A DNA stretch of 64,000 bases from Bordetella genomosp. 1 (GCF_002261335.1 NZ_NEVL01000001.1:1-64000), one strand, 5' to 3'. Shown: positions 52,672-62,401, counted from the stretch's first letter. Numbers and translations: made by a program. Notes: generated by a model from the sequence alone, not told the origin.

Positions 52672-54723
52672 ATGTATCGCATCGGTATCGATGTCGGGGG
52701 CACTTTCACCGACTTCACCATGATCGACGAGGACAACGGCCAGGTGCACTTCCACAAGGTGCCCTCCACGCCGCACGATCCGTCGCAGGCCATCCAGGAA
52801 GGCATCGCCAACCTGCTCGAGACCCACGCGGTGCGCGCCGACCAGGTGGCGCACGTGGGCCACGGCACCACGGTGGCCACCAACCTCATCATCGAGCGCA
52901 AGGGCGCGCAGGTGGGCCTGCTCACCACGCGCGGCTTTCGCGACGTGCTGGAGATCGCGCGCCAGACCCGCCCGCATCTGTACGACTACAGCGTGGGCAA
53001 GCCGCCGGTGGCGGTGCCGCGCGAGTGGCGCATCGAGATCGACGAGCGCGTCAACGCGGCGGGCGAGGTGCTGGTGGCGCTCGACGAAGACCAGGTGCGG
53101 CGCGCCGCCGAGCAGTTGCGCGATGCCGGCCTGCAGGCGGTGACCGTGTGCTTCCTGCATTCGTACCGCAACGACGCGCACGAGCGCCGCGCCGCGGAGA
53201 TCCTGCGCGAGATCATGCCCGAGGCCTACATCAGCCTGTCCTCCGAGGTGTTGCCCGAGTTCCGCGAGTACGAGCGGCTCTCCACCACCGTGCTCAACGC
53301 CACCGTGGGCCCGCGCATGGAGCGCTATCTGGAGCGCTTCCTGGCGCGTACCCGCGAGCTGGGCATCGTGCACGAGCCGCACACCATCCACTCCAACGGC
53401 GGCCTGATGTCGATCGCCAGCGTGCGCCAGTATCCGGTGCGCACCTGCCTGTCGGGGCCGGCCGCCGGCGTGGTGGGCGCGGCCGCGGTGGGCCGCGTGA
53501 TCGGCAGCCTCAACCTCGTCACGTTCGACGTGGGCGGCACCAGCACCGACGTGTCGCTGATCTGCGACGGCCGGCCGCTGTTCACCTCGCATCGCCAGGT
53601 GGCGGGCTATCCGGTCAAGACGCCGATGGTGGACATCCACGTGATCGGCGCGGGCGGCGGCAGCATCGCGTGGCTCGACGACGCCGGCGGCCTGAAGGTG
53701 GGCCCGCACAGCGCGGGTGCGGTGCCGGGGCCGGTGGGATACGGCCGCGGCGGCGAGGAGCCCACCATCACCGACGCGGAGATCGCGCTGCAGCGCCTGA
53801 ACCCGGTCACGCTGCTCAAGGGCCGCATGCCGGTGTATGCCGAGGCCGCGCGCGAGGTGATCGAACGGCGCGTGGCCGAACCGCTCGGCCTGTCGCTGGA
53901 GGCGGCGGCCGAGGGCATCCTGCGCATCGCCGCCGCCAACATGAGCCGCGCGATCCGCGCGGTATCCACCGAGCGCGGCCACGATCTGTCGGGCTTCGCG
54001 CTTTATGCCTACGGCGGCGCGGGGCCGCTGCACGCCGTCGAGGTGGCCGAGGAATGCGGCATTCCGTGCGTGATCGTGCCGCAGGAGCCGGGCACGATGT
54101 GCGCGCGCGGGATCCTGCTGTCCGACATCTCGTTCGACTTCGTGCGCAGCGAGATCGCGGTGGCGAGCGCGGCGGGCTGGCCTGAGATCGGCCGGCTCTT
54201 CGGCGAGCTCGAGCAGCAGGCGCAGGCCTGGCTCGACGAGGAGCGGGTTGAGGCGGGCCTGCGGGTCACGCATGCCGCCATCGACGCGCGCTACGAAGGG
54301 CAGAACTTCGAGGTCAAGGTGCCGCTGGCGCCGGGCGACGACTTCGCCGCGTTCATGACGCGCTTCGCCGCCGAGCACCAGCGCGAGTACGGCTATGTGG
54401 TCGACGATCGCCGCGTGCAGATCATCAATTGCCGCCTGCAGGCCGTGGGCCAGGTCATCAAGGCGCCGCTGGCACCGCGCACGGTCGGCGGCACCCTGGC
54501 CGCCGCGCAGCTCGGCACGCGGCGCGCCTATTTCGGCGAGCAGCATGGCTGGTGCGAAGCGCCCGTGTACGACCGCGACCTGCTGCCCACCGGCGCCGCG
54601 CTGCGCGGGCCGGCGCTGATCGAGGAAATGAGTTCAACCACGGTGGTTGCGCCGCGCAACCATGTCACGGTGGATGCCTACGGCAATCTGGTGATCCGCC
54701 TGCAAGGAGACACGAATGACTGA
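52672..54723 (+). CDS. hyuA: Hydantoinase/oxoprolinase subunit A (HyuA family)
   Basis: A 683-residue cytoplasmic ATP-dependent hydrolase subunit. The N-terminus MYRIGIDVGGTFTDFTMIDE is the actin-like phosphate-binding loop; VGHGTTVATNLIIERKGAQV near residue 63, FDVGGTSTDVSLI near residue 285 and the C-terminal half complete the family. With HyuB it forms N-methylhydantoinase, 5-oxoprolinase or acetone-carboxylase-like enzymes. Neighbour Bug receptor and LysR regulator suggest a scavenged heterocycle; which one is not shown. Confidence 0.92.
   Translation: MYRIGIDVGGTFTDFTMIDEDNGQVHFHKVPSTPHDPSQAIQEGIANLLETHAVRADQVAHVGHGTTVATNLIIERKGAQVGLLTTRGFRDVLEIARQTRPHLYDYSVGKPPVAVPREWRIEIDERVNAAGEVLVALDEDQVRRAAEQLRDAGLQAVTVCFLHSYRNDAHERRAAEILREIMPEAYISLSSEVLPEFREYERLSTTVLNATVGPRMERYLERFLARTRELGIVHEPHTIHSNGGLMSIASVRQYPVRTCLSGPAAGVVGAAAVGRVIGSLNLVTFDVGGTSTDVSLICDGRPLFTSHRQVAGYPVKTPMVDIHVIGAGGGSIAWLDDAGGLKVGPHSAGAVPGPVGYGRGGEEPTITDAEIALQRLNPVTLLKGRMPVYAEAAREVIERRVAEPLGLSLEAAAEGILRIAAANMSRAIRAVSTERGHDLSGFALYAYGGAGPLHAVEVAEECGIPCVIVPQEPGTMCARGILLSDISFDFVRSEIAVASAAGWPEIGRLFGELEQQAQAWLDEERVEAGLRVTHAAIDARYEGQNFEVKVPLAPGDDFAAFMTRFAAEHQREYGYVVDDRRVQIINCRLQAVGQVIKAPLAPRTVGGTLAAAQLGTRRAYFGEQHGWCEAPVYDRDLLPTGAALRGPALIEEMSSTTVVAPRNHVTVDAYGNLVIRLQGDTND
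54644..54662. repeat. Palindromic repeat copy, TGGTTGC-N5-GCAACCA
   Basis: Seven-base perfect arms around GCCGC, inside the hyuA coding region; spacer is one base longer than in the other copies. Confidence 0.55.
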
Positions 54724-56413
54724 CGTCCAGCCCGAACGGATCGCCGATCCCGTCGGCATGGAGGTGTTCTGCAACCGCTTGTTGTCGATCACCGAAGACA
54801 TGAACAACACGCTGGTGCGGGCCTCGTTCTCGACCAACATCAAGGAGCGCAAGGACTGCTCCGTGGCGCTGTTCGACGCGGCCGGCCGGCTGGTGGCGCA
54901 GGGCACCCAGATCCCGCTGCACCTGGGCTCGCTCGACGGCGCCATGCAGGCGATCCTCGATACCTACGGCGCCGATGGCATTCGCGACGGCGACATCTTC
55001 ATCTGCAACGACCCCTATCTCGCCAACGGCAGCCACCTGCCCGACATCAACATCGTCACGCCGGTGTTCTGGGAGGGCGTGCTGCGCTTCTTCGCCGCCA
55101 ACATCGCGCACCACTCCGACGTGGGCGGCGCGGTGCCCGGCTCGATCGCGGGCGGCCTGCGCTCGATCTTCGAGGAAGGCATCCGCATTCCCGCCTGCCG
55201 CATCGCGCGCGCCGGCGAACTCGACGAAGACCTGCTGCGGCTGGTCTGCTCCAACACCCGCGACCCCGAGGAGCGCGTGCTCGATCTGCGGGTGCAGATG
55301 GCCACCAACGAGCGCGGCGCCGCCGCCGTGCGCGGCCTGATCCGCCAGATGGGGCTGGCCGCGGTGCTGCAGTCGGTGGACGACGTGATCGCGTACACCC
55401 GGCGCCGGCTGTCGAACCGCATCGCCGAGCTGCGCGAAGGCAGCTATGCGTTCCGCAGCGATCTCGACGACGACGGCATGGGCGGCGATCCGGTGCCGAT
55501 CCAGGTCACGCTGACCGTGGCCGGCGGCCGGCTGGCGTTCGACTTCACCGGCTCGGGCAAGCAGGCGCGCGGCGCCATGAACCTGCCGTTCAACGCCCTG
55601 CGCGCCTGCGTCTACTACGCGGTCAAGGCACTGCTCGATCCGGACCTCGCGCCCAACGCCGGGCTGTTCGATCCGATCAGCGTGAGCGCGCCGCTGGGCA
55701 CCATCACCAATCCGGAACATCCCGCCGCGGTGGGCGCGCGCTCGATCACGGCGCAGAAGGTGGCCGGCGCGATCTTCGGTGCGTTCCGCGGCCTGCTGCC
55801 GCCCGAGCGCATCATGGCCTCGGGCAACGACTGCTGCCCGGCCATCGTGTTCTCGGGCCGCTGGCCCGGCCGCGAGGGCCACTTCGTGTATCTCGAGACG
55901 CTCGGCGGCGGCGCCGGCGCGCGTCTCGACATCGACGGCATGGACGGCGTGCACGTGCACATGACCAACACCTCCAACCTGCCGGTCGAGGCGCTGGAGA
56001 ACGAGTATCCGCTGCTGATGCAGGAGTACGCGCTGGTGCCGGACTCGGGCGGCGCGGGTCGCACGCGCGGCGGCATGGCGATCGCCAAGCAGATCAGCGC
56101 CGTCGGGCCCGGCATCGTGTTCTCGGCGCGCTCGGACAGCCATGTGGTGGGGGTGGCGAGCGGCGTGGCGGGCGGCGGCGACGGCCGGCGCGCGCGCCTG
56201 GTGCGCAACTTCGGCCAGGCGAACGAGGAGGAGCTCTTCTCCAAGACCGCCAACATCGCGCTCGCGCCAGGCGACAGCGTGCGCATCGAAACGCCGGGCG
56301 GCGGCGGCTACGGCGACCCGCGCGAGCGGCCGGCCGCGCTGCTGGCGCGCGACGTGCGCGACGGCAAGGTCAGCACGGCGGCCGCCCGCGACGTCTATGG
56401 CCAGGCCGCGTAG
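54716..56413 (+). CDS. hyuB: Hydantoinase/oxoprolinase subunit B (HyuB family)
   Basis: A 565-residue partner of HyuA. It begins with the family pattern DPVGMEVFCNRLLSITEDMN and has ERKDCSVALFDAAGRLVAQG near residues 43-62, NDPYLANGSHLPDINIVTPV near residues 100-119 and the C-terminal GGGGYGDPRERP near residue 525. The ATG at 54716 overlaps the end of hyuA by eight bases, as usual in this pair. Confidence 0.93.
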   Translation: MTDVQPERIADPVGMEVFCNRLLSITEDMNNTLVRASFSTNIKERKDCSVALFDAAGRLVAQGTQIPLHLGSLDGAMQAILDTYGADGIRDGDIFICNDPYLANGSHLPDINIVTPVFWEGVLRFFAANIAHHSDVGGAVPGSIAGGLRSIFEEGIRIPACRIARAGELDEDLLRLVCSNTRDPEERVLDLRVQMATNERGAAAVRGLIRQMGLAAVLQSVDDVIAYTRRRLSNRIAELREGSYAFRSDLDDDGMGGDPVPIQVTLTVAGGRLAFDFTGSGKQARGAMNLPFNALRACVYYAVKALLDPDLAPNAGLFDPISVSAPLGTITNPEHPAAVGARSITAQKVAGAIFGAFRGLLPPERIMASGNDCCPAIVFSGRWPGREGHFVYLETLGGGAGARLDIDGMDGVHVHMTNTSNLPVEALENEYPLLMQEYALVPDSGGAGRTRGGMAIAKQISAVGPGIVFSARSDSHVVGVASGVAGGGDGRRARLVRNFGQANEEELFSKTANIALAPGDSVRIETPGGGGYGDPRERPAALLARDVRDGKVSTAAARDVYGQAA

Positions 56414-56459
56414 GCGCGCGGCGCGGCGGCGCGCCCGGCAGGCGCCGGCCGCGGCCCGC

Positions 56460-57251
56460 TCACTCGTGCCAGTCGAGCTTGAGCGACATCGAGTACTTCA
56501 TCTTGGTGTGCGGGAAGGTGGTGACGGTGGCCAGCATCAGCGTGCCCTGTTCGCCGTAGTAGCGGCGCGCGATCACCAGCCCGGCGGTCTGCGGCGCCAC
56601 CTTGAGGTTGTCGGCCATCTCGCCCTCGATGGGCGTGGCCGAGAACTCCTGGCTCACCTCATGGATGCGCTGGCTGTAGCGCTCTTCGATCAGGCGCGAC
56701 AGCGGCACCTTCACGCGGCCGATGTCGGGCTGGATCGCGGCGTAGTCGGGATGCACGTAGCCATGCACATAGGCCACCGGCTCGTTCTGCGCGCCGAGCG
56801 ACTTGATGGCGCGCACGCGCAGCCAGACCTGCCCCGGCTGGCAGCCCAGCACGCCGGCCACGCTGTCGTCGGCCTCGAGCAGCTGGCTGTCGAGCACGCG
56901 CAGGTTGGCGTTCTTGATGTACTGGAACAAATCGGACATCGCCGAGATGCGCTGCGTGTAGCGGGTGGTGGCGCGCGCCGTCTCGACACGGGTGCCCACC
57001 CCGGGCCGGCGCGACACCATGCCGGCCTCGGTCAGCAGCCGGATCGCCTCGCGCACCGTGTGGCGGCTCGCGTCGTAGCGCTCGCACAGCTCGTGCTCGG
57101 TCGGCAACAGCGTCATCACGGGGTACTGGCCGGTGCGGATGCCGCGCGCCAGTTCTTCGTAGATGGCCTTGTAGCGCGGCGCGCGCGTGCCGCTGGCGAG
57201 GTCGTCGCTGCGGGCAATCGGGCGTGCGGCGGTCGAGGCGGTACGGGGCAT
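56460..57251 (-). CDS. GntR-family transcriptional regulator with UTRA domain
   Basis: A 263-residue regulator. The winged helix contains LLPTEHELCERYDASRHTVR near residues 52-71 followed by EAIRLLTEAGMVSRRPGVGT, and the C-terminal UTRA ligand domain ends MKYSMSLKLDWHE. This is the HutC-type subgroup. I chose the ATG at 57251 with GGAGA upstream; the open frame continues beyond it through the operator region. It diverges from the polyamine-type ABC/dehydrogenase operon, and a 30-bp palindrome lies between them. Confidence 0.9.
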   Translation of the reverse strand: MPRTASTAARPIARSDDLASGTRAPRYKAIYEELARGIRTGQYPVMTLLPTEHELCERYDASRHTVREAIRLLTEAGMVSRRPGVGTRVETARATTRYTQRISAMSDLFQYIKNANLRVLDSQLLEADDSVAGVLGCQPGQVWLRVRAIKSLGAQNEPVAYVHGYVHPDYAAIQPDIGRVKVPLSRLIEERYSQRIHEVSQEFSATPIEGEMADNLKVAPQTAGLVIARRYYGEQGTLMLATVTTFPHTKMKYSMSLKLDWHE

Positions 57252-57320
57252 GAGGTCTCCTGTGCGGCGGCCGGTATTGGGGTCAACACTGAATTGACAC
57301 CGGGGTGTACGGCGGCGATT

Positions 57321-57350
57321 ATTTGTCCGGACATGAATGTCCGGACAAAT
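57321..57350. promoter_or_regulatory. 30-bp palindromic operator for the GntR regulator
   Basis: Arms ATTTGTCCGGACAT and ATGTCCGGACAAAT surround GA in a perfect 14-base dyad. Each arm itself contains the palindrome TGTCCGGACA (57324-57333 and 57338-57347), so two dimers could bind side by side. TTGTCC on each strand could serve as a -35 of the divergent promoters. The remainder of the gap up to 57489 shows nothing else. Confidence 0.75.
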
Positions 57351-57489
57351 TGTATGAGGATTGGCGGTCGGGCGCGAGCCCGCCAGGCCGGAATTTTGAG
57401 TCGGCCCGCCCTCCCCCGCAACCCGTCCGCAGCCTTGCCTCACGACGCCGTTGGTCGCTACCTGTGTATCCAGAACTAGGGGAAGTGTC

Positions 57490-58521
57490 ATGAAGAAAGT
57501 CGTAGTTGCCCTTGCCGCCATCGCGGTGGGTGCGGGGGCCGCCAGCGCGGCCCAAGCGCAGCAGAAGCTGGTGGTCGCCGGATACGGCGGCTCGTTCGAG
57601 GACATCATGCGGCAGGACATCTTCCCGCCGTTCGCCAAGCAGCACGGCGTCGAGCTCGACTACGTGGCGGGCAACTCCACCAACACGGTGGCGCGCCTGC
57701 AGGCCCAGAAAAGCAATCAGCAGGTCGACGTGGCCATCATCGACGATGGCCCCATGTACCAGGCCATCGCGCTGGGCTTCTGCGCCCCGATCCAGGGCCT
57801 GCCCGCCGCCGACCTCTACGAGGCCGCGCGCTACAAGGACGACAAGGCCGTGGCCATCGGCATCGTGGCGACCGGCATCATGTACAACAAGAAGCTGTTC
57901 GACGAGCGCAAGTGGGCCGCGCCCACCTCGTGGGACGACCTCAAGGATCCGAAGTACAAGAAGCAGCTCGTGGTCCCGCCGCTCAACAACACCTACGGTC
58001 TGCACGCGGTGGTGCAGTACGCGCGCGCCAAGGGCGGCGGCGAGAAGAAGATCGACGCGGGCTTCGACACCTTCAAGAACGAGGTCGGGCCCAACGTGCT
58101 GGTCTATGAACCCTCGCCGGGCAAGATGACCGAGCTGTTCTCGAGCGGCCAGGCCTCGATCGCGGTGTGGGGCAGCGGCCGCGCCAAGGCGTTTGCCGAC
58201 ACCGGCTTCCCGGTGGGCTTCGTCTACCCGCGCGAGGGTGCGTATGCGCTGCTCTCGTCGGTGTGTCCGGTGGCCAAGGAAAAGCCGAATCCCGTTGCAC
58301 AGGCCTTCGTGCAGTACCTGGTGACGCCCGAGGTGCAGGCCAAGCTCGCCACGAGCTATGGCTACGGCCCGGTCAACAAGAAGGCCGAGGTCAAGGACGA
58401 TCCGCGCGTGCCGCTGCCGGTGGGCGAGCGTGCCGCCAAGCTGATCGTGATCGACTGGGACACGGTGAACCAGAACCGCGACGCCTGGAACAAGCGCTGG
58501 ACGCGCGAGATCGAGCGCTGA
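57490..58521 (+). CDS. ABC transporter substrate-binding protein, PotD/spermidine-putrescine type
   Basis: A 343-residue periplasmic receptor of family 1. Signal peptide MKKVVVALAAIAVGAGAASA is followed by AAQAQQKLVVAGYGG. Typical parts are the N-terminal ligand lobe (GGSFEDIMRQDIFPPFAKQ) and VAIIDDGPMYQAIALGF near residue 81. It starts the ABC operon with a PotA-type ATPase and two permeases. Such systems carry polyamines, opines or other cationic amino compounds; the dehydrogenase genes downstream favour an opine or imino compound. Confidence 0.92.
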   Translation: MKKVVVALAAIAVGAGAASAAQAQQKLVVAGYGGSFEDIMRQDIFPPFAKQHGVELDYVAGNSTNTVARLQAQKSNQQVDVAIIDDGPMYQAIALGFCAPIQGLPAADLYEAARYKDDKAVAIGIVATGIMYNKKLFDERKWAAPTSWDDLKDPKYKKQLVVPPLNNTYGLHAVVQYARAKGGGEKKIDAGFDTFKNEVGPNVLVYEPSPGKMTELFSSGQASIAVWGSGRAKAFADTGFPVGFVYPREGAYALLSSVCPVAKEKPNPVAQAFVQYLVTPEVQAKLATSYGYGPVNKKAEVKDDPRVPLPVGERAAKLIVIDWDTVNQNRDAWNKRWTREIER

Positions 58522-58537
58522 GCGCAAGGGCAACACC

Positions 58538-59590
58538 ATGACCTATCTCGTGCTCAAGGGCCTCACCAAGCGCTACGGCGAGGCAACCGCGGTGGACGAT
58601 CTGAGCCTGTCGGTGGCCAAGGGCGAGTTCGTCTCGCTGCTGGGCCCCTCGGGCTGCGGCAAGACCACCACCCTGCAGATGATCGCGGGCTTCGTGCCGC
58701 CCACCGCGGGCAGCATCGAACTCGACGGCCGCGATCTGTCGCGCATGCCGGCCAACAAGCGCGGGTTGGGCATGGTGTTCCAGAACTACGCGTTGTTCCC
58801 GCACATGACGGCCGCGGAAAACGTGGCGTTCGGCCTGGAGATGCGCAACATCGCCAGGCGCGAGCGCACCGAGCGGGTCGGCCAGGCGCTCGAGCTGGTC
58901 GGCCTGTCGCACCTGGCCGACCGCCATCCCGCGCGCATGTCGGGCGGCCAGCAGCAACGCGTGGCGCTGGCGCGTGCGCTGGTGATCAAGCCCAGCCTGC
59001 TGCTGCTCGACGAGCCGCTGTCCAACCTCGATGCCAAGCTGCGCGAGGAAATGCAGCTGGAGCTGCGCTCGATCCAGCGCACGGTGGGCACCACCACCGT
59101 GCTGGTCACGCACGATCAATCCGAGGCCATGGCGCTGTCGGATCGCGTGGTGGTGATGAACCAGGGCCGCGTCGAGCAGGTGGCGGATCCGGTGGATGCC
59201 TACGAGGTGCCGGCCACGCGTTTCGTCGGCGGCTTCCTGGGCAAGGCGAACGTGTTCCACCCCGCCGCGAGCGCTGCGGCCGGCGGCGGCCGCGCGCAGG
59301 TGGGCGAGGCCCACATCACGCTCGACGGCGCGGCGCTGCCGCAGGGCGCGGTGATCGTGCGGCCCGAGAAGATCCATTTCGGCGAGGCGGCGCTCTGTGC
59401 CTTGCCCGGCCGCATCAAGACCCGCGTGTTCCAGGGCAATCACTGGCTCTGCCAGGTCGAGACCTCGGTGGGCGACGTGCTGGTGATGCGCCAGAACGAC
59501 GGCACCGCGGTGCCGGCCGAGGGCGAGACGGTGCACCTGCACTGGCGCGCCGAAGACATGCGCGGCGTCGGCCGGGGCGAGGCCGCATGA
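58538..59590 (+). CDS. ABC transporter ATP-binding protein, PotA type
   Basis: A 350-residue ATPase with Walker A GPSGCGKTT near residue 38, signature MSGGQQQRVALA and Walker B LLLLDEPLSNLDAKLR, and a C-terminal TOBE regulatory domain (VIVRPEKIHFGEA near residue 272). AAGGG lies before the ATG. Its stop overlaps the first permease start. Confidence 0.94.
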   Translation: MTYLVLKGLTKRYGEATAVDDLSLSVAKGEFVSLLGPSGCGKTTTLQMIAGFVPPTAGSIELDGRDLSRMPANKRGLGMVFQNYALFPHMTAAENVAFGLEMRNIARRERTERVGQALELVGLSHLADRHPARMSGGQQQRVALARALVIKPSLLLLDEPLSNLDAKLREEMQLELRSIQRTVGTTTVLVTHDQSEAMALSDRVVVMNQGRVEQVADPVDAYEVPATRFVGGFLGKANVFHPAASAAAGGGRAQVGEAHITLDGAALPQGAVIVRPEKIHFGEAALCALPGRIKTRVFQGNHWLCQVETSVGDVLVMRQNDGTAVPAEGETVHLHWRAEDMRGVGRGEAA

Positions 59591-60441
59591 GCGAACGCCA
59601 CAACCCCTGGCTGCTGAGCACGCCGGCGCTGGCGGTGTATGCGACCTTCCTGATCGTGCCGCTCGCGCTGGTGTTCCTGATCAGCTTCTTCAACTTCGAT
59701 TTCTACGGTGGCATCCAGGCCGCGCTCAACTGGGAAAACTACGCCGAGATCCTGGGCGACAGCTATTACTACGAGATCTACGCGCGCACCTTCGGCGTGG
59801 CCGCGCTGGTCACGCTGGCCTGCCTGGTGCTGGGCACGGCCGAGGCCTATGTGCTGTCGCGCATGGCCAATCCCTGGAAGGGCCTGTTCCTGATGGTGGT
59901 GCTGGGTCCGCTGCTGATCTCGGTGGTGGTGCGCACGCTCGGCTGGGCGCTGCTGTTCGGTTCCACCGGCCTCATCAACCGCGCCCTGATGGCGCTGGGC
60001 GTGCTGTCGCAGCCGATCGACCTGATGTACAGCAACCTGGGCGTGGGCATCGCGCTCACGCACGTGCTGGTGCCGTTCATGGTGATCTCGGTGTGGGCCT
60101 CGCTGCAGCGGATCAATCCGTCGACCGAGGCGGCCGCGCTGTCGCTGGGCGCGAGCCAGTTCACCGTGATCCGCCGCGTGATCGTGCCGCAGGTCATGCC
60201 GGGCATCCTGTCGGGCTCCATCATGGTGTTCGCGATGGCGGCGAGCGCGTTCGCCACGCCCGCCATCATCGGCGGACGCCGGCTCAAGACCGTGGCGACC
60301 GCCGCCTACGACGAGTTTCTGAACACGCTCAACTGGCCGCTCGGCGCGGCGCTGGCCATGCTGCTGCTGCTGGCCACCGTGATCGTGCTGCTGGCGGCCA
60401 ACCGCATCATCGAACGGCGCTACGGCGCGGTGTTCAACTGA
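59587..60441 (+). CDS. ABC transporter permease, PotB type
   Basis: A 284-residue permease with six predicted helices starting at LAVYATFLIVPLALVFLISF and the loop INPSTEAAALSLGASQFTVI near residues 177-196, the conserved ATPase-contact segment of PotB-like permeases. Confidence 0.93.
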   Translation: MSERHNPWLLSTPALAVYATFLIVPLALVFLISFFNFDFYGGIQAALNWENYAEILGDSYYYEIYARTFGVAALVTLACLVLGTAEAYVLSRMANPWKGLFLMVVLGPLLISVVVRTLGWALLFGSTGLINRALMALGVLSQPIDLMYSNLGVGIALTHVLVPFMVISVWASLQRINPSTEAAALSLGASQFTVIRRVIVPQVMPGILSGSIMVFAMAASAFATPAIIGGRRLKTVATAAYDEFLNTLNWPLGAALAMLLLLATVIVLLAANRIIERRYGAVFN

Positions 60442-60452
60442 AGGAGGCCGGC

Positions 60453-61253
60453 ATGACATTCCGCAACGGCCCGATCGGCCTCATCTTCCACACGCTGTTC
60501 ATCGCCTTCATTCTTGCGCCCATCGTGATGGTGTGCGCGGTGGCGTTCACCAGCGAAGGTTTCATCTCGCTGCCGACCAACGGCCTGTCGCTGCGCTGGT
60601 TCCGCGCCATACTCGACAATCCGCGCTTCATGGAGGCGTTCTGGTTCAGCCTCGGCCTGGGCGCGCTGTCGGCCACGGTGGCGGTGGTGCTGGCGGTGCC
60701 GGGGGCGCTGGCCATCGCGCGCAACCGCTTCCGCGGCCGCGAGGCGCTGCTGGCCTTCTTCATGTCGCCGCTGATGATCCCGCACGTGGTGCTGGGCCTG
60801 GCCTTCCTGAAGTTCTTCACCTCGATCGGGCTGGTGGGCACCTACTTCGGCCTGGTGATGGCGCACATCATCATCATCATGCCGTATGCGCTGCGCCTGG
60901 TGCTGGCCAGCGCCACCGGCATCGACCCCTCGCTGGAGCGCGCCGCGCTGTCGCTGGGCGCCTCGTCGGCCACGGCGTTTCGCCGCGTGGTGCTGCCGCT
61001 GATCCTGCCGGGCGTGGTGAGCGGCTGGGTCATCGCGTTCATCACCAGCTTCGACGAGCTGACGATGTCGATTTTCATCGCCTCCCCCTCGACCACGACG
61101 CTGCCGGTGCGTATCTTCCTGCATATCGAAGACACCATCGATCCGCTCGTGACGGCGGTGTCCGCGGTGCTGATCTACGTGACGCTGATCGCGATCTTCG
61201 TGCTGGATCGCTGGATCGGACTGGAAAAACTGTTTGTGGGCAAAGGACGGTAA
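60453..61253 (+). CDS. ABC transporter permease, PotC type
   Basis: A 266-residue permease with six helices and the loop IDPSLERAALSLGASSATAF near residues 158-177. AAGGAGG lies seven bases before the ATG at 60453. Its stop shares a base with the next start codon. Confidence 0.93.
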   Translation: MTFRNGPIGLIFHTLFIAFILAPIVMVCAVAFTSEGFISLPTNGLSLRWFRAILDNPRFMEAFWFSLGLGALSATVAVVLAVPGALAIARNRFRGREALLAFFMSPLMIPHVVLGLAFLKFFTSIGLVGTYFGLVMAHIIIIMPYALRLVLASATGIDPSLERAALSLGASSATAFRRVVLPLILPGVVSGWVIAFITSFDELTMSIFIASPSTTTLPVRIFLHIEDTIDPLVTAVSAVLIYVTLIAIFVLDRWIGLEKLFVGKGR

Positions 61254-62401
61254 TGCATAGCGAAGCGAATGCGGCGCACGCCGGCCAGGGCGTGTACGAC
61301 GCGCTGGTGGTGGGCGGCGGCCTGGTGGGATCCGCGCTGGCCTGGGGCCTGGCGCGCGAGCTCGAACGCGTGGCGGTACTCGACGAGGGCGACGTGGCCT
61401 ATCGCGCCTCGCGCGGCAACTTCGGCCTGGTGTGGGTGCAGAGCAAGGGCATGGGCATGCCGCGCTACGGCGTGTGGACCATGCGCTCGGCGGGCCTGTG
61501 GCCGCAGCTGGCGGCCACGCTGCTCGAGGAAACCGGCGTGGACGTGCGGCTCGAACAGAACGGCGGCCTGCACGTGCTGCTCAGCGACGAGGAGGTCGCG
61601 GCGCGCGCGAAGTTCATGGAGACCCTGCAGGCGCAGCCCGGCATGGCGCAGTACCCCTGGAAGCTGCTCGACCGGCACGAGCTGGCCGACATGCTGCCCG
61701 GCGTGGGGCCCGACGTGCGCGGCGCGACCTGGACGCCGGTCGATGGCATCGCCAATCCGCTCAAGCTGCTGCGTGCGCTGCACACGGCGTTTGCACGCGT
61801 GGGCGTGGATTATCTGCCGCGCCGGCCCGCGCAGCAGATCCGCCGCGCGGGCGAGCTCTACGAGGTCCAGACCCCCGAGGGCACGGTGCGCGCGCGCAAG
61901 ATCGTGCTGGCCAGCGGCCTGTCCAACAAGGCGCTCGGCGAGCAGGTCGGCCTGGATGTGCCGGTGCGGCCGCAGCGCGGCCAGATCATCGTGATGGAGC
62001 GCACCCGCCGCGTCCTCGAGACGCCGCTGTCGACGCTGCGCCAGATGGACGAGGGCTCGTGGCTCATCGGCGACTCGCAGGAAGAGGCGGGCTACGCCGA
62101 CCAGGACGTCGGCCTGCCGGTTCTCGGCACGCTGGCCGACCGGGCGGTGCGCACCCTGCCGGCGCTGCGCGACGTGCGGGTGGTGCGCAGCTGGGCGGCG
62201 CTGCGCGTAATGTCCAAGGATGGTTTTCCGATCTATCAGCAATCCGAATCCTGCCCCGGCGTATTCGTGGCCACCTGTCACAGCGGTGTGACGCTGGCGG
62301 CCGCCCACGCGCTGGCGCTGGCGCCCATGATCGTGGCCGGCAGGCTCGATGAAGACATGGCGCCGTTTTCCACCGGGAGATTTCATGTTCAAGAGGCTTG
62401 A
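61253..62401 (+). CDS. FAD-dependent oxidoreductase, DAO family (catalytic subunit of a three-part dehydrogenase)
   Basis: A 382-residue flavoprotein of the D-amino-acid/sarcosine oxidase family. The FAD-binding VVGGGLVGSALAWGLA lies near residues 17-32 and the C-terminal CHSGVTLAAAHALALAPMI near residues 342-360. It is similar in role to HcnC or opine oxidase subunit B. The next two genes encode the [2Fe-2S] and NAD(P)/FAD subunits. The cargo of the ABC transporter upstream is probably its substrate: an opine, D-amino acid or secondary amine. Confidence 0.88.
   Translation: MHSEANAAHAGQGVYDALVVGGGLVGSALAWGLARELERVAVLDEGDVAYRASRGNFGLVWVQSKGMGMPRYGVWTMRSAGLWPQLAATLLEETGVDVRLEQNGGLHVLLSDEEVAARAKFMETLQAQPGMAQYPWKLLDRHELADMLPGVGPDVRGATWTPVDGIANPLKLLRALHTAFARVGVDYLPRRPAQQIRRAGELYEVQTPEGTVRARKIVLASGLSNKALGEQVGLDVPVRPQRGQIIVMERTRRVLETPLSTLRQMDEGSWLIGDSQEEAGYADQDVGLPVLGTLADRAVRTLPALRDVRVVRSWAALRVMSKDGFPIYQQSESCPGVFVATCHSGVTLAAAHALALAPMIVAGRLDEDMAPFSTGRFHVQEA

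Noticed and set aside
51697-54546. Open frame of about 950 codons antisense to the Bug receptor and hyuA
   Set aside because: Mirror frame in GC-rich sequence; the plus-strand genes are complete and recognisable.
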